From the NCBI RefSeq assembly GCF_019468465.1, contig NZ_CP080519.1:124001-188000 (forward strand): 64,000 nucleotides of DNA, given 5' to 3'. Below are positions 45,577 through 53,951 of this stretch, piece by piece; the first letter of the stretch is position 1; each line of letters begins with the position of its first letter. The notes under the pieces are model-generated. The model was not told where the DNA came from. It ran no database searches and saw only the letters and a list, made by a program, of their open reading frames with translations. A program made the translations under genes and the position numbers. Source of the stretch: Amycolatopsis sp. DSM 110486 (lineage in GTDB: Bacteria; Actinomycetota; Actinomycetes; Mycobacteriales; Pseudonocardiaceae).

Positions 45577-46355
45577 GACGCACGTTTCCCTTCCTCGGCG
45601 ACTCGCGGATGCGCGACCCGCAGCCGTTCGATCGGTTTGTGCATCCGCGCGCCGACGGGCAGCACCCGCGAAACGAACACGCCGGGCAGATGAACGTCGT
45701 CGGCGCCGATAGTGCCCGCGTCCACCACCCGCACCACCTCGACGACTGCGACCCGGGCCGCCATCGCGCACAGCGGATTGAAGTTGCGCGCCGAAGCGCG
45801 GAAGCGAAGATTGCCCTGAGTGTCCGCGACCTCGGCCCGGATCAGGGCGAGATCGGCGGTGAGACTGTGCTCGAGCAGGCATTCCCGGCCACCGACCCGC
45901 TCGACCCGGCGGGCCGTGGAGTATTCGGCCACCACTCCGGCAGTGCCGTAGCGCAGCGGAATGCCGCCTTCGGCCACGGCCGTGCCGACTCCGGTCGGCG
46001 TGTAGAACGCCGGGATCCCCGCACCGCCGGCGCGCAGCTTCTCGGCCAGCGTTCCTTGCGGGACGAGGTCCACGCTGAGCGATCCCCGCAGGTATTGGCT
46101 CAGGAACACCGTGTTGTCGCCGATGTAGGAGGCCGTGATGTGGGAAACCCGCCTCGCCCGGAGCAGCTCGGTGACCGCTGAAGTGTCCGGGCCGCAGTTG
46201 TTCGTGATGAGGTGCAGGTCGGTGGCTCCCGAGTCCAGCAGCGCCTCGAGCAGAGCCGCGGGCGTTCCGCACAGCCCGAACCCGCCGAGGGCGATCGTCT
46301 GCCCGTCGGCGACCGCGGCGAGTGCGTCCGCGGTGGTGTCAACGACTTTGTTCAT
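45573..46355 (-). CDS. Class I CoA-transferase subunit A
   Basis: 260 residues from ATG 46355 with GGGGAGAA upstream. GGFGLCGTPAAL near 25-36 and ITNNCG near 51 are the alpha-subunit signatures. With subunit B it moves CoA from a donor (often succinyl- or acetyl-CoA) to an organic acid. Its start lies inside the 3' end of the LysR gene by 17 bases, so the three genes are transcribed together. Confidence 0.9.
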   Translation of the reverse strand: MNKVVDTTADALAAVADGQTIALGGFGLCGTPAALLEALLDSGATDLHLITNNCGPDTSAVTELLRARRVSHITASYIGDNTVFLSQYLRGSLSVDLVPQGTLAEKLRAGGAGIPAFYTPTGVGTAVAEGGIPLRYGTAGVVAEYSTARRVERVGGRECLLEHSLTADLALIRAEVADTQGNLRFRASARNFNPLCAMAARVAVVEVVRVVDAGTIGADDVHLPGVFVSRVLPVGARMHKPIERLRVAHPRVAEEGKRAS

Positions 46356-47325
46356 CGTGTTCTCCCCGGGTGGTGAGGTCCTGCCAGGCACTGGTGCCGG
46401 TCGATTCGTCGAGCGCGGTGGAGAACTCGTCGACGGCGAAACTCCGGAACCGCTGCGCCGGTTCGGTCAGCTCGACATCGACCCGCCACGCCAGCCCGAC
46501 CTCGCGGTAGGCGCCGGCGTCGGTGAGCGGGACCTCGACCAGGCCCGGGACCGGTGCCGGGGCAGCCGGCACGATGGCCACCCCCAGTCCGGCTGCGACC
46601 AGACCCCGCAGGGTGCTGATGCCGGCCGCCTCGAACGCGATCCGCGGTTCGAACCCGGCCGCCCGGCACAGGTCTGCCGCCATCTGCCGCATGTAGTTGC
46701 CCACGCCCAGGGTCACGAAATCATCGCTGGCCGCAGCGGCCAACGGCACTTCGGACTCCCCGGCGAGCACATGCGTTGCCGGTACCGCCAGGACCAGCCG
46801 CTGCTGACCCAGCCGGGCGACCTCGATGTCAGGCAGGGCCGGCAGCGGGGAGGTCAAGCACAATTCGACCTGGTCTTCGCGCAAGAGTCTCAGCAGCTGA
46901 TCGGCGCTGTCCTGCACGAGGGAGAACTTGATCTGCGGTGCCCCTTCGGCGAACCGGCGCAGCAACAGCGGCACCGCCTGCTCGCCCAGCGTGTGCAAGA
47001 ACCCCAGCCGAAGTCGCTCGTGGGCCGTGCGGACCTGCAGATCGTCGATGGCGGTGGTCAGCACCGCGAGGGCCTGCTGCACAGGCTTCACGAACTGCTC
47101 CCCGTCGGCCGTCAGCGTCATGCCACCCTGAGCACGGGTGTACAGCCGGACCCCGAGGACATTCTCGAGCCGCGCCAAGTGGCGGGTGACCGTGGGCTGC
47201 GGCACGCCCAGCGCCGCGGCGGCCTTGGTGACCTGTCCCTCTCGCGCCACCGCGGCAAATTGCACGAACATCGGGCACAGGGTATTCAACACTGCATCCG
47301 GATTCGAATCAGGCAGCTCATTCAT
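46339..47325 (-). CDS. LysR-family regulator 1
   Basis: 328 residues from ATG 47325; a TTG at 47346 is also in frame. The winged HTH is at about 18-75 (GQVTKAAAALGVPQPTVTRHL), followed by a two-lobed effector domain. Unusually for LysR it is transcribed in the same direction as its likely targets, overlapping the CoA-transferase A start. It is also divergent from the P1-CGSC operon, with a 231-base promoter gap between, so it may control both sides. Confidence 0.9.
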   Translation of the reverse strand: MNELPDSNPDAVLNTLCPMFVQFAAVAREGQVTKAAAALGVPQPTVTRHLARLENVLGVRLYTRAQGGMTLTADGEQFVKPVQQALAVLTTAIDDLQVRTAHERLRLGFLHTLGEQAVPLLLRRFAEGAPQIKFSLVQDSADQLLRLLREDQVELCLTSPLPALPDIEVARLGQQRLVLAVPATHVLAGESEVPLAAAASDDFVTLGVGNYMRQMAADLCRAAGFEPRIAFEAAGISTLRGLVAAGLGVAIVPAAPAPVPGLVEVPLTDAGAYREVGLAWRVDVELTEPAQRFRSFAVDEFSTALDESTGTSAWQDLTTRGEHDEQSR

Positions 47326-47377
47326 TTGTGAATTCCAGTTATGCAAAAATGACTTCCGGATGGTTCTGGAATCATCG

Positions 47378-47420
47378 TTGACCCTCGTTTCTGGCTGCTG
47401 TTAGCATCCCACTCTAGGAT
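47378..47420 (+). promoter_or_regulatory. Candidate promoter for the P1-CGSC operon
   Basis: TTGACC (47378-47383), 17 bases, TTAGCA (47401-47406) forms a plausible -35/-10 pair; TAGGAT at 47415-47420 is an alternative -10. An ATTCCAG...CTGGAAT inverted repeat brackets 47333-47373. The gap is clearly AT-richer than its flanks, as expected of a LysR-controlled divergent promoter. Confidence 0.4.
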
Positions 47421-47556
47421 AACGGGACGCCGTAAGGCAATAGCCGATAACTGGCATCGAATCCGCACAGGGGCCTCCTTCCCTTGCCTGGTCCCGATTT
47501 CGAGCCGATCAAATCATTGCGACCGGGCGCGGTCTGCCGCCCGAGAAAGGAAGACA

Positions 47557-48606
47557 ATGACGACGGAAATGCTGGGCCGGGAAGCCGACCCGATGGATCT
47601 GTTCGAGATGCACGTCGCCGCCGGTTGGACCGACGGCCTGCCGGTCATCCCGCCGACCGCCCGCCGGGTGGCCGAGTTCGTCGAGCGCAGCGGGCGCGGG
47701 GCCGACGAGGTGATCGCCGAGATCGCCCCGCTGGGCGGGGCCGCGACGACCGAAAAGATCGCCGCCAACGCCGTGATGGCCGGCTGCGCGCCGGCGCACA
47801 TGCCGGTGCTGATCGCGGCGATCGAGGCCGCGACCGCACCGTCGATGAACATCGGCGGCGTCCAGTGCTCGACGCACATGGCCTCGCCGCTGCTGGTGGT
47901 GCACGGGCCGATCCGGAACGAGCTGGGCATCAACTCGGGCGCCAACGTGTTCGGCCAGGGGGTGCGGGCGAACGCGACCCTGGGCCGCGCCCTGAAACTC
48001 GCGCTGGTGAACATCGGCGGCTCGCGTCCTGGTGAGGCGGACAAGGCCACGCTGGGGCAGCCCGGGAAGTTCACGTTCTGCATCGGGGAGAACGAAGAGG
48101 AGTCCCCGTGGGCCGGCCTGCACGTCGACCGCGGGTTGCGCGCCACGGACAGCGCGGTCACGCTCTACGGCGCGGAAGGCCCGCAGAACATCAACAACCA
48201 GGCCGCGGACAATCCGTTCGACATCCTGACCACGGTCGCGAGCATGATGACCAACCTCGGGTCGAACCACATCTTCATCCAGGGCGAGAGCTTCGTGGTG
48301 CTCTGCCCCGAACACGCCCGCATCATCGCCTCGGCCGGCTGGACCAAGGCCGACGTCCAGCATTTCCTGTTCCAGAACGCCACTCGCAGTCATCGCGAGA
48401 TCAAGGCCGGCGGAATCCACGGCCGCAAAACGCAGAACTACACGACCTGGCCGCGCTGGGTCGATCGCGACGACCCCGATGCCCGCATTCCGGTCACCCG
48501 CCGCGTGAATGACATCACCGTCCTCGTCGCCGGTGGTCCGGGAAGGCATTCGGCGTATCTGCCCGGCTGGGGAACCCGGTCGGTCACTCGCAAGATCGAA
48601 GGATGA
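47557..48606 (+). CDS. Unrecognised DGLPV-PPT protein, copy 1 (P1), CGSC-module partner
   Basis: 349 residues, ATG with AAAGGAAG upstream. I cannot name a characterised family. Conserved blocks shared with the paralogue at 59338 are GWTDGLPVIPPT (23-34), VMAGCAP (73-79), SPLLVVHGPIR (110-120), NSGANVFG (126-133), GKFTFCIGENEE (170-181) and VAGGPGRHSAYLPGW near 324-338. Cysteines at 77 and 175 are shared. No signal peptide or membrane span is seen, so it is probably cytosolic. It is translationally coupled (ATGA) to the CGSC protein, and that pairing recurs in copy 2, so the two probably form a complex. Confidence 0.8.
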   Translation: MTTEMLGREADPMDLFEMHVAAGWTDGLPVIPPTARRVAEFVERSGRGADEVIAEIAPLGGAATTEKIAANAVMAGCAPAHMPVLIAAIEAATAPSMNIGGVQCSTHMASPLLVVHGPIRNELGINSGANVFGQGVRANATLGRALKLALVNIGGSRPGEADKATLGQPGKFTFCIGENEEESPWAGLHVDRGLRATDSAVTLYGAEGPQNINNQAADNPFDILTTVASMMTNLGSNHIFIQGESFVVLCPEHARIIASAGWTKADVQHFLFQNATRSHREIKAGGIHGRKTQNYTTWPRWVDRDDPDARIPVTRRVNDITVLVAGGPGRHSAYLPGWGTRSVTRKIEG

Positions 48607-48617
48607 AAGGTCACCAC

Positions 48618-49220
48618 ATGTCTGCTGTCATCGCCGACATCGGAAACGACGAGAAGGCCGGCGCGGCCCGGTACCTGGTCGGAACGCTCGGCCTGGTCGA
48701 TCCGACCGCTACCCCCCGCACCGTCGAGACCGCCGGTGCCGCCGCGCAGCGCCTGGCTTCGCTCGCCGGCGCCCACGGTGTGCTGCTGGACAACACGAAG
48801 GGCAACGCCGGACCGCTGCTGCGCCACGTCGGCAACCTGCTCGAGAAGAAGTACGGGGTGCAGCCGATGGACATGGCTCGCAAGCTCGTCTACTCGCGCC
48901 CGGCCGATCCATCGCTGCTCGACGAGCTCTCCCAGGACTACGACTTCGTGGTCACCGGGGTCGGTGCGTGCGGGTCGTGCACGTCCGGTTGCGTGCGGGA
49001 CACAGTCGAACTCGAAGCCCGCGGGATTCCCACCGCCACCATCCACACCCAGGTCTTCATGAACTCCGCGGTCGCGCACAGCGCCGCGTTCGGGCGTCCG
49101 GACCTGCGGTTCGTGGAGGTCGAGCACCCGATCGCCGCCGTCAGCGACGACGAGTTGCAGCGCCGCGCCCTCGCCCTGGTGGACTCGGTCGCCGCGGTCC
49201 TGATCGGAGACGCGGCATGA
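48618..49220 (+). CDS. CGSC-motif redox protein, copy 1 (Cys form of 'UGSC' (seleno)protein family)
   Basis: 200 residues from ATG 48618 with AAAGG 7 bases upstream; an ATG at 48603 overlapping the previous stop would add 5 residues. The motif GACGSCTSGC gives Cys118, Cys121 and Cys125. This looks like the family I know as 'UGSC (seleno)protein', whose selenocysteine position is Cys118 here (codon TGC, not TGA). The fold appears Rossmann-like, with alternating strands and helices (DFVVTGVG before the motif). Neighbouring thioredoxin and thioredoxin reductase suggest the CxxC is a working redox centre. Reaction unknown. Confidence 0.75.
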   Translation: MSAVIADIGNDEKAGAARYLVGTLGLVDPTATPRTVETAGAAAQRLASLAGAHGVLLDNTKGNAGPLLRHVGNLLEKKYGVQPMDMARKLVYSRPADPSLLDELSQDYDFVVTGVGACGSCTSGCVRDTVELEARGIPTATIHTQVFMNSAVAHSAAFGRPDLRFVEVEHPIAAVSDDELQRRALALVDSVAAVLIGDAA

Positions 49221-49465
49221 GCATCCGCGAAGACGTCGAAAAGGCCCTGGACGGGCTGCGGCAAGGGTTTCAGGCCGACGGTGCGGATCTGACCGTGGAG
49301 AACGCGACGCCGGATCAGGTCACGCTCCGGCTGGTGGGCGGGGAAGAGACGTGCTGGGAATGCATCGTTCCCCCGCAGCAGCTGCGTGACGTGGTCGGCT
49401 CCGTGTTGCGCGACAGCATCGCCGCGCAGCCGGCGGTCGAGGTGATCGACCCACGCAGCGAGTGA
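49217..49465 (+). CDS. NifU C-terminal-like small protein with CWEC motif
   Basis: 82 residues; ATG overlaps the previous stop (ATGA). The layout follows the NifU C-terminal/Nfu domain (ALDGLRQGFQADGADLTVEN, then VTLRLVGG and a CxxC), with Cys46 and Cys49 in ETCWECIVPP rather than the usual GACGSCPSS. Nfu domains hold or transfer Fe-S clusters, but the changed surroundings could equally make a thiol-disulfide carrier. It has no counterpart in copy 2 of the module. Present between the CGSC protein and the acyl-CoA dehydrogenase. Confidence 0.75.
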   Translation: MSIREDVEKALDGLRQGFQADGADLTVENATPDQVTLRLVGGEETCWECIVPPQQLRDVVGSVLRDSIAAQPAVEVIDPRSE

Positions 49466-49573
49466 GGCACGGCGGCCAGGGCACCTGCGTCACGCGATCC
49501 GCGTGCGCAGGCCCCGGCCGCCGCCCGTACGTCCACCCAACCCAGCCCAGCCCCGACCGGAGAAACGATTCCT

Positions 49574-50779
49574 GTGACCACACTCTCGGGCTCCCGTGCC
49601 GATACCCGGCAGCGGGCGCAGCCGGACCCCCACGACTTCCTCGATCTCGACGCGTCGTTGTCCGACGACGAACGCCTCATCCGGGACACCGTCCGGCAAC
49701 TCGTGCGCCGTGACCTGCTCGACCGGATCCCCGCCGCTTACTCGGCCGGCCACCTGCCCGAGGGCTTTCCCGCCGCGGCCGGTGAGCTGGGTCTGCTCGG
49801 AATGCACCTGTCCGGGTACGGCTGCGCCGAAACCACCGCGGTGGCCTACGGCTTGGCCTGCCTCGAACTGGAAGCCGGTGATTCGGGGCTGCGCAGCTTC
49901 GTCTCGGTGCAGGGATCGCTGGCCATGTTCGCGATCCGGACCTACGGCAGCGAAGCACAGAAGCAGCGCTGGCTGCCCGAGATGGCGCGCGGAACCGCGA
50001 TCGGCTGTTTCGGGCTGACCGAGCCGGACTCCGGCAGCGACCCGAGCTCGATGATCACCACCGCACGGTTCGAGCACGGCGAGTGGATCCTGAACGGCGC
50101 CAAGATGTGGATCACCAACGGCAGCATCGCCGACGTCGCCGTGGTGTGGGCGAAGACGCCGACCGGCGTCCGCGGGTTCGTGGTGCCCCGTGGCACCCCC
50201 GGCTTCTCAGCCCGAGACGTCGCGAACAAGATGTCGCTGCGGGCCTCGACCACTTCCGAGTTGCTCTTCCAGGACTGCCACCTGCCGGCCGAAGCCGTGC
50301 TGCCCGAGTCCGCCGGGCTACGCGCGCCGCTGTCTTGCCTGAACGAGGCGCGGTTCGGCATCGTCTGGGGCGCGGCCGGCGCCGCGCGGGCGTGTTTAGA
50401 GGCGGCCCTGGACTACGCGGGCGTGCGCACCCAGTTCGGCCGGCCGATCGCCGGGTTCCAGCTCACCCAGCAGAAGCTCGTCGTGATGGCCACCCAGGTC
50501 AACAATTCGCTGCTGCTCGCGCTGCACCTTGGCCGGCTCAAGGACGCCGGCCGGCTGCACCCGCACCAGGTCAGCTTCGGCAAGCGGCACAACGTCGCCG
50601 CCGCGCTGGAGGTCGCCCGCGAGGCCCGCACGATCCTGGGCGCCAACGGCATCACCGGCGAGTACCCCGTGATGCGGCACATGGCCAACCTCGAATCGGT
50701 CCTCACCTACGAAGGGACCGGGGAAATCCACACCCTCGTCGTCGGCCAGGCACTCACCGGCCTGAGCGCCTTCCACTGA
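49574..50779 (+). CDS. Glutaryl-CoA-dehydrogenase-like acyl-CoA dehydrogenase, copy 1
   Basis: 401 residues, GTG start. The acyl-CoA dehydrogenase fold is complete: CFGLTEPDSGSD (FAD/substrate loop), MWITNGS, and catalytic base Glu380 in TYEGTGEIH, the arrangement of glutaryl-CoA dehydrogenases. GLRSFVSVQ keeps Arg107 and Ser111, matching residues that contact the gamma-carboxylate in that enzyme. So a dicarboxyl-CoA substrate is likely, possibly with decarboxylation. Very similar to copy 2 at 56532. Followed by thioredoxin reductase after 15 bases. Confidence 0.88.
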   Translation: MTTLSGSRADTRQRAQPDPHDFLDLDASLSDDERLIRDTVRQLVRRDLLDRIPAAYSAGHLPEGFPAAAGELGLLGMHLSGYGCAETTAVAYGLACLELEAGDSGLRSFVSVQGSLAMFAIRTYGSEAQKQRWLPEMARGTAIGCFGLTEPDSGSDPSSMITTARFEHGEWILNGAKMWITNGSIADVAVVWAKTPTGVRGFVVPRGTPGFSARDVANKMSLRASTTSELLFQDCHLPAEAVLPESAGLRAPLSCLNEARFGIVWGAAGAARACLEAALDYAGVRTQFGRPIAGFQLTQQKLVVMATQVNNSLLLALHLGRLKDAGRLHPHQVSFGKRHNVAAALEVAREARTILGANGITGEYPVMRHMANLESVLTYEGTGEIHTLVVGQALTGLSAFH

Positions 50780-50794
50780 ACCCGGAGAACGATC

Positions 50795-51721
50795 ATGGAC
50801 TCGGTCCGCAACGTCATCATCGTCGGCGGCGGCCCCGCCGGCTACACCGCGGCGATCTACACCGCTCGGGCGAACCTCGCGCCGGTGGTGTTCGAAGGCA
50901 GTCAGTACGGCGGCGCGCTCATGCAGACCACCGAGGTCGAGAATTTCCCCGGTTTCGCCGACGGGATCCAGGGCCCCGAACTCATGGACACCATGCGCAA
51001 GCAAGCGGGCCGGTACGGCGCCGAACTCTTGGCCCAGGACGTGTCCGAGGTCGATCTGACGGGTGAGATCAAGACGGTCACCGCCGGCGGGCGGCAGTGG
51101 CGGGCCCGCACGGTCATCCTCGCGATGGGGTCGGCCTACCGCCGGCTGGGCCTGCCCGGCGAAGACCGGCTCGCCGGGCACGGCGTTTCCTGGTGCGCGA
51201 CCTGCGACGGGTTCTTCTTCCGGGACCAGGACATCGCGGTCGTCGGCGGTGGTGACTCGGCGCTGGAGGAGGCGATGTTCCTGACCCGGTTCGCCGAGAC
51301 CGTGACCGTCGTGCACCGCCGAGACACACTCAAGGCGTCCAAGATCATGCAACAGCGTGCTTTCGCCGAGAGCAAGATCCGGTTCCTCTGGAACGCCGTG
51401 GTCGAGGACGTCGCCGGCACCGAACAGGTCACTGGTCTCGCGGTGCGCGACACGGTCACCGGGTCCGCCTCGACCCTGCGCGTGAGCGGCGTGTTCGTCG
51501 CGATCGGACACGAGCCCCGCAGCGACCTGGTCCGCGGCCAGGTTTCCCTCGACGAGGCCGGGTACGTGGTGACGCAGGGCCGATCGACGCGGACCGACCT
51601 GCCCGGCGTCTTCGCCTGCGGCGACCTCGTCGATCACACCTACCGGCAAGCGATCACCGCGGCCGGCAGCGGCTGCAGCGCCGCCCTCGACGTCGAACGC
51701 CACCTCGCCGGCATCGAATGA
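50795..51721 (+). CDS. trxB: Thioredoxin reductase, copy 1
   Basis: 308 residues. [16 protein letters not shown] near 10-25 binds FAD, CATCDG near 131-136 is the redox-active Cxx[11 protein letters not shown] binds NADPH, and GVFACGDL is the second FAD motif. It reduces thioredoxin with NADPH; the thioredoxin gene follows directly. A second full-length copy at 57710 in the other module copy shows that these are pathway-dedicated enzymes rather than only the housekeeping one. Confidence 0.93.
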   Translation: MDSVRNVIIVGGGPAGYTAAIYTARANLAPVVFEGSQYGGALMQTTEVENFPGFADGIQGPELMDTMRKQAGRYGAELLAQDVSEVDLTGEIKTVTAGGRQWRARTVILAMGSAYRRLGLPGEDRLAGHGVSWCATCDGFFFRDQDIAVVGGGDSALEEAMFLTRFAETVTVVHRRDTLKASKIMQQRAFAESKIRFLWNAVVEDVAGTEQVTGLAVRDTVTGSASTLRVSGVFVAIGHEPRSDLVRGQVSLDEAGYVVTQGRSTRTDLPGVFACGDLVDHTYRQAITAAGSGCSAALDVERHLAGIE

Positions 51722-51756
51722 CCGTGCAGTCAACCGACTCTCATCAGGAAGCGAAG

Positions 51757-52104
51757 ATGACCGAGAACACCACCGTAGTCACCGTCACCGACGACTCGTT
51801 CGCCGAGCTCGTCCTGAACCGCCCCGGGCCCGTCCTGGTGGATTTCTGGGCACCCTGGTGCGGGCCGTGCAAGAAGCTCGGCCCGGTGCTCGACGAAATC
51901 GCCGGGGACCACGGCGACAGGATCACCGTGGCCAAGCTCGACGTCGACGCGAATCCGCGGTCCGCCAAGGACTTCCACGTCCTGTCGTTGCCGACCATGC
52001 TCGTGTTCCGCGACGGTGACATCGTGCACCGCATCGTGGGCGCCAAGGCGAAAACCGAGCTGCTGGATGAGCTCGACGCCGTCCTGATCTCGGGTGATGA
52101 ATGA
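51757..52104 (+). CDS. trxA: Thioredoxin
   Basis: 115 residues from ATG 51757 with AGGAAG upstream; the frame is open to an ATG at 51718 that overlaps the reductase stop. WAPWCGPCKK carries the active CGPC, and the cis-proline is in LSLPTMLVF. No signal peptide, so cytosolic. Co-transcribed with its reductase and the CGSC protein, its probable target. Confidence 0.93.
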   Translation: MTENTTVVTVTDDSFAELVLNRPGPVLVDFWAPWCGPCKKLGPVLDEIAGDHGDRITVAKLDVDANPRSAKDFHVLSLPTMLVFRDGDIVHRIVGAKAKTELLDELDAVLISGDE

Positions 52105-52961
52105 GGCCGGCAGCGGGGGAAATGGTCGGTGTGGTCGGGTGCGGCCTGATGGGCGCCGGGATCGCGGAGGTCTGCGCGCGAGCCGGGCTGGACGTGGTGG
52201 TCGCCGAATCCGGTTCCGCCGCGGTGGATGCCGGACGGCGGCGGTTGGAGGCGTCGCTCGACCGGGCCGAGCGCAAGCGGAAGATTCCCAGCGCCGCCGA
52301 CGTGCTGGAGCGGATCCGGGTGGTCGACGGCCTGGACGAGCTCGCCGACCGCACGCTCGTGATCGAAGCGATCCTGGAGAACGAAGCGGCCAAGGCGCAG
52401 GTGTTCCGGCAGCTGGACAAGATCGTCGAGGCACCGGACGCGGTCCTCGCCTCCAACACGTCGTCGATCCCGATCATGAAGCTGGGCACCGCGACAACCC
52501 GGCCCGCCCACGTCATCGGGATCCACTTCTTCAACCCCGTGCCGGTGCTGCCCTTGGTGGAGCTCGTGCCGAGCCTGCTGACCGGCGAGGAGACCACGCG
52601 AGCCGCACGGGCGTTCGTCGAGGACATGCTCGGAAAGCATTCGATCCTGGCCCAGGACAGGGCCGGGTTCGTGGTCAACGCCTTGCTGATCCCCTTCATT
52701 CTCGCGGCCATCCGGATGCTCGAGTCCGGGTTCGCCACGCGGGAGGACATCGACGAAGGGCTGGTCCGCGGTGCCGCGCACCCGCAGGGCCCGCTCGCCC
52801 TGGCGGACCTGATCGGGCTCGACACCACCCAAGCCGTGGCCGAATCGCTGTACGAGGAGTTCAAGGAACCGCTGTACGCCCCGCCGCCGCTGCTCGCCCG
52901 CATGGTGGATGCCGGCCTGCTCGGCCGCAAGAGCGGCCGCGGTTTCTACGCCTACGCCTGA
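52101..52961 (+). CDS. 3-hydroxyacyl-CoA dehydrogenase
   Basis: 286 residues; ATG 52101 overlaps the thioredoxin stop (ATGA), and an ATG at 52122 is also possible. GVVGCGLMGAGIAE is the NAD-binding loop, ASNTSSIPI and the catalytic-His segment GIHFFNPVPVLPLVELV follow, then a C-terminal dimerisation domain. Oxidises 3-hydroxyacyl-CoA (3-hydroxybutyryl-CoA type by length). Downstream of a glutaryl-CoA-dehydrogenase-like enzyme it could act after hydration of a crotonyl-type product, although no hydratase is in the window. Confidence 0.9.
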   Translation: MRPAAGEMVGVVGCGLMGAGIAEVCARAGLDVVVAESGSAAVDAGRRRLEASLDRAERKRKIPSAADVLERIRVVDGLDELADRTLVIEAILENEAAKAQVFRQLDKIVEAPDAVLASNTSSIPIMKLGTATTRPAHVIGIHFFNPVPVLPLVELVPSLLTGEETTRAARAFVEDMLGKHSILAQDRAGFVVNALLIPFILAAIRMLESGFATREDIDEGLVRGAAHPQGPLALADLIGLDTTQAVAESLYEEFKEPLYAPPPLLARMVDAGLLGRKSGRGFYAYA

Positions 52962-53009
52962 ACGGCCTCGCACGCCCGTGATCGAGAACAGGCTCACGTG
53001 GCGACTCGG

Positions 53010-53936
53010 TCAGGGTGCCACGACGTCGTAGGTGTTCAAGACGTGGTCGCGAAACGCGCCCACAGCCGGGATGACGCTGTCCCCCACTCGCCACATCAAC
53101 GCGATCTCCCGATCGACACTGGGGATCAACGGTATCTCTGTCGCTCCGTCGGGCACAGTGTCCTCGTCGGCAGGCAGCAGCGTCACGCCCAGCCCCACGG
53201 CGACGAGCCTGCGTACGGTGTCGACCTCTTCGCCCGCGAACGCCTGCTGGGGAGTGAAGCCGGCGGCGCGGCAGAGCTCATCGGTGAACTTCCGGAAGCC
53301 GAAGCCCTCTTTGAGCCCCACGAACTGTTCGTCGGCGAGGTCGCCGACCCGGATACCCGCGCGCCGCGCCAGTGGATGGCTCGCGGGTACCGTGGCGACG
53401 ACCGGCTGCTTGCCGAGGACGACCTGTGCGAGATGCGTCTCGTCGTGCCGGCGGGTCATCAATGCCAGGTCGCACTGCCCGCTCTCCAGCTGCGCGAGCA
53501 CCTCGTCCCCCGATCCTTGGGACAGGACGAACCGCACGTGCGGGTGCTGGAGGCGGAACGCGCGCAACAGGTCAGGAATCCGCCGTTGTCCCATCGTGGT
53601 CAGAAAGGCGAAGTTCACCTGGCCGCGCTCGGGATCGCCTTCATTTATGACCTGGCGGCATCCACTGCGCAGGTCTGCGACGGCGGACACGGCGCTGCGC
53701 ACGAGATGTTCTCCCGCACGGGTGAGTCGTACCCCGCGGCCGTGCTTCACGACGACGGGCGCACCCAGGTCGACGCCCATCTGTGCAAGCCACCTGCTGG
53801 CAGTCGGCTGCGGGATCCCCAGCCGGTCCGCTGCCTCGGTGATGTTGCACTCCGAGTGGAGCAGCGCGAGCAGCAGCAGCCGGGGCGCCAGTGCCGCCGC
53901 CATTCTGTCCACTTCGGACCTGGTGTTGGGGTGCAC
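53010..53936 (-). CDS. LysR-family regulator 2
   Basis: 308 residues, GTG start; an ATG at 53903 is an alternative. HTH at about 20-65 (CNITEAADRLGIPQPTASRWL) and a LysR effector domain. It is the last gene of the leftward copy-2 operon, 15 bases after the MFS transporter gene, and faces the end of the copy-1 operon. Probably controls one or both operons. Confidence 0.88.
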   Translation of the reverse strand: MHPNTRSEVDRMAAALAPRLLLLALLHSECNITEAADRLGIPQPTASRWLAQMGVDLGAPVVVKHGRGVRLTRAGEHLVRSAVSAVADLRSGCRQVINEGDPERGQVNFAFLTTMGQRRIPDLLRAFRLQHPHVRFVLSQGSGDEVLAQLESGQCDLALMTRRHDETHLAQVVLGKQPVVATVPASHPLARRAGIRVGDLADEQFVGLKEGFGFRKFTDELCRAAGFTPQQAFAGEEVDTVRRLVAVGLGVTLLPADEDTVPDGATEIPLIPSVDREIALMWRVGDSVIPAVGAFRDHVLNTYDVVAP

Positions 53937-53951
53937 GTCGCGACAGTGGCG

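Noticed and set aside
48957..48995. Possible selenocysteine (in-frame TGA) at the CGSC motifs
   Set aside because: Both first positions are TGC codons and the frames run through without TGA, so no recoding is needed; I also see no SECIS-like need or Sec machinery here.
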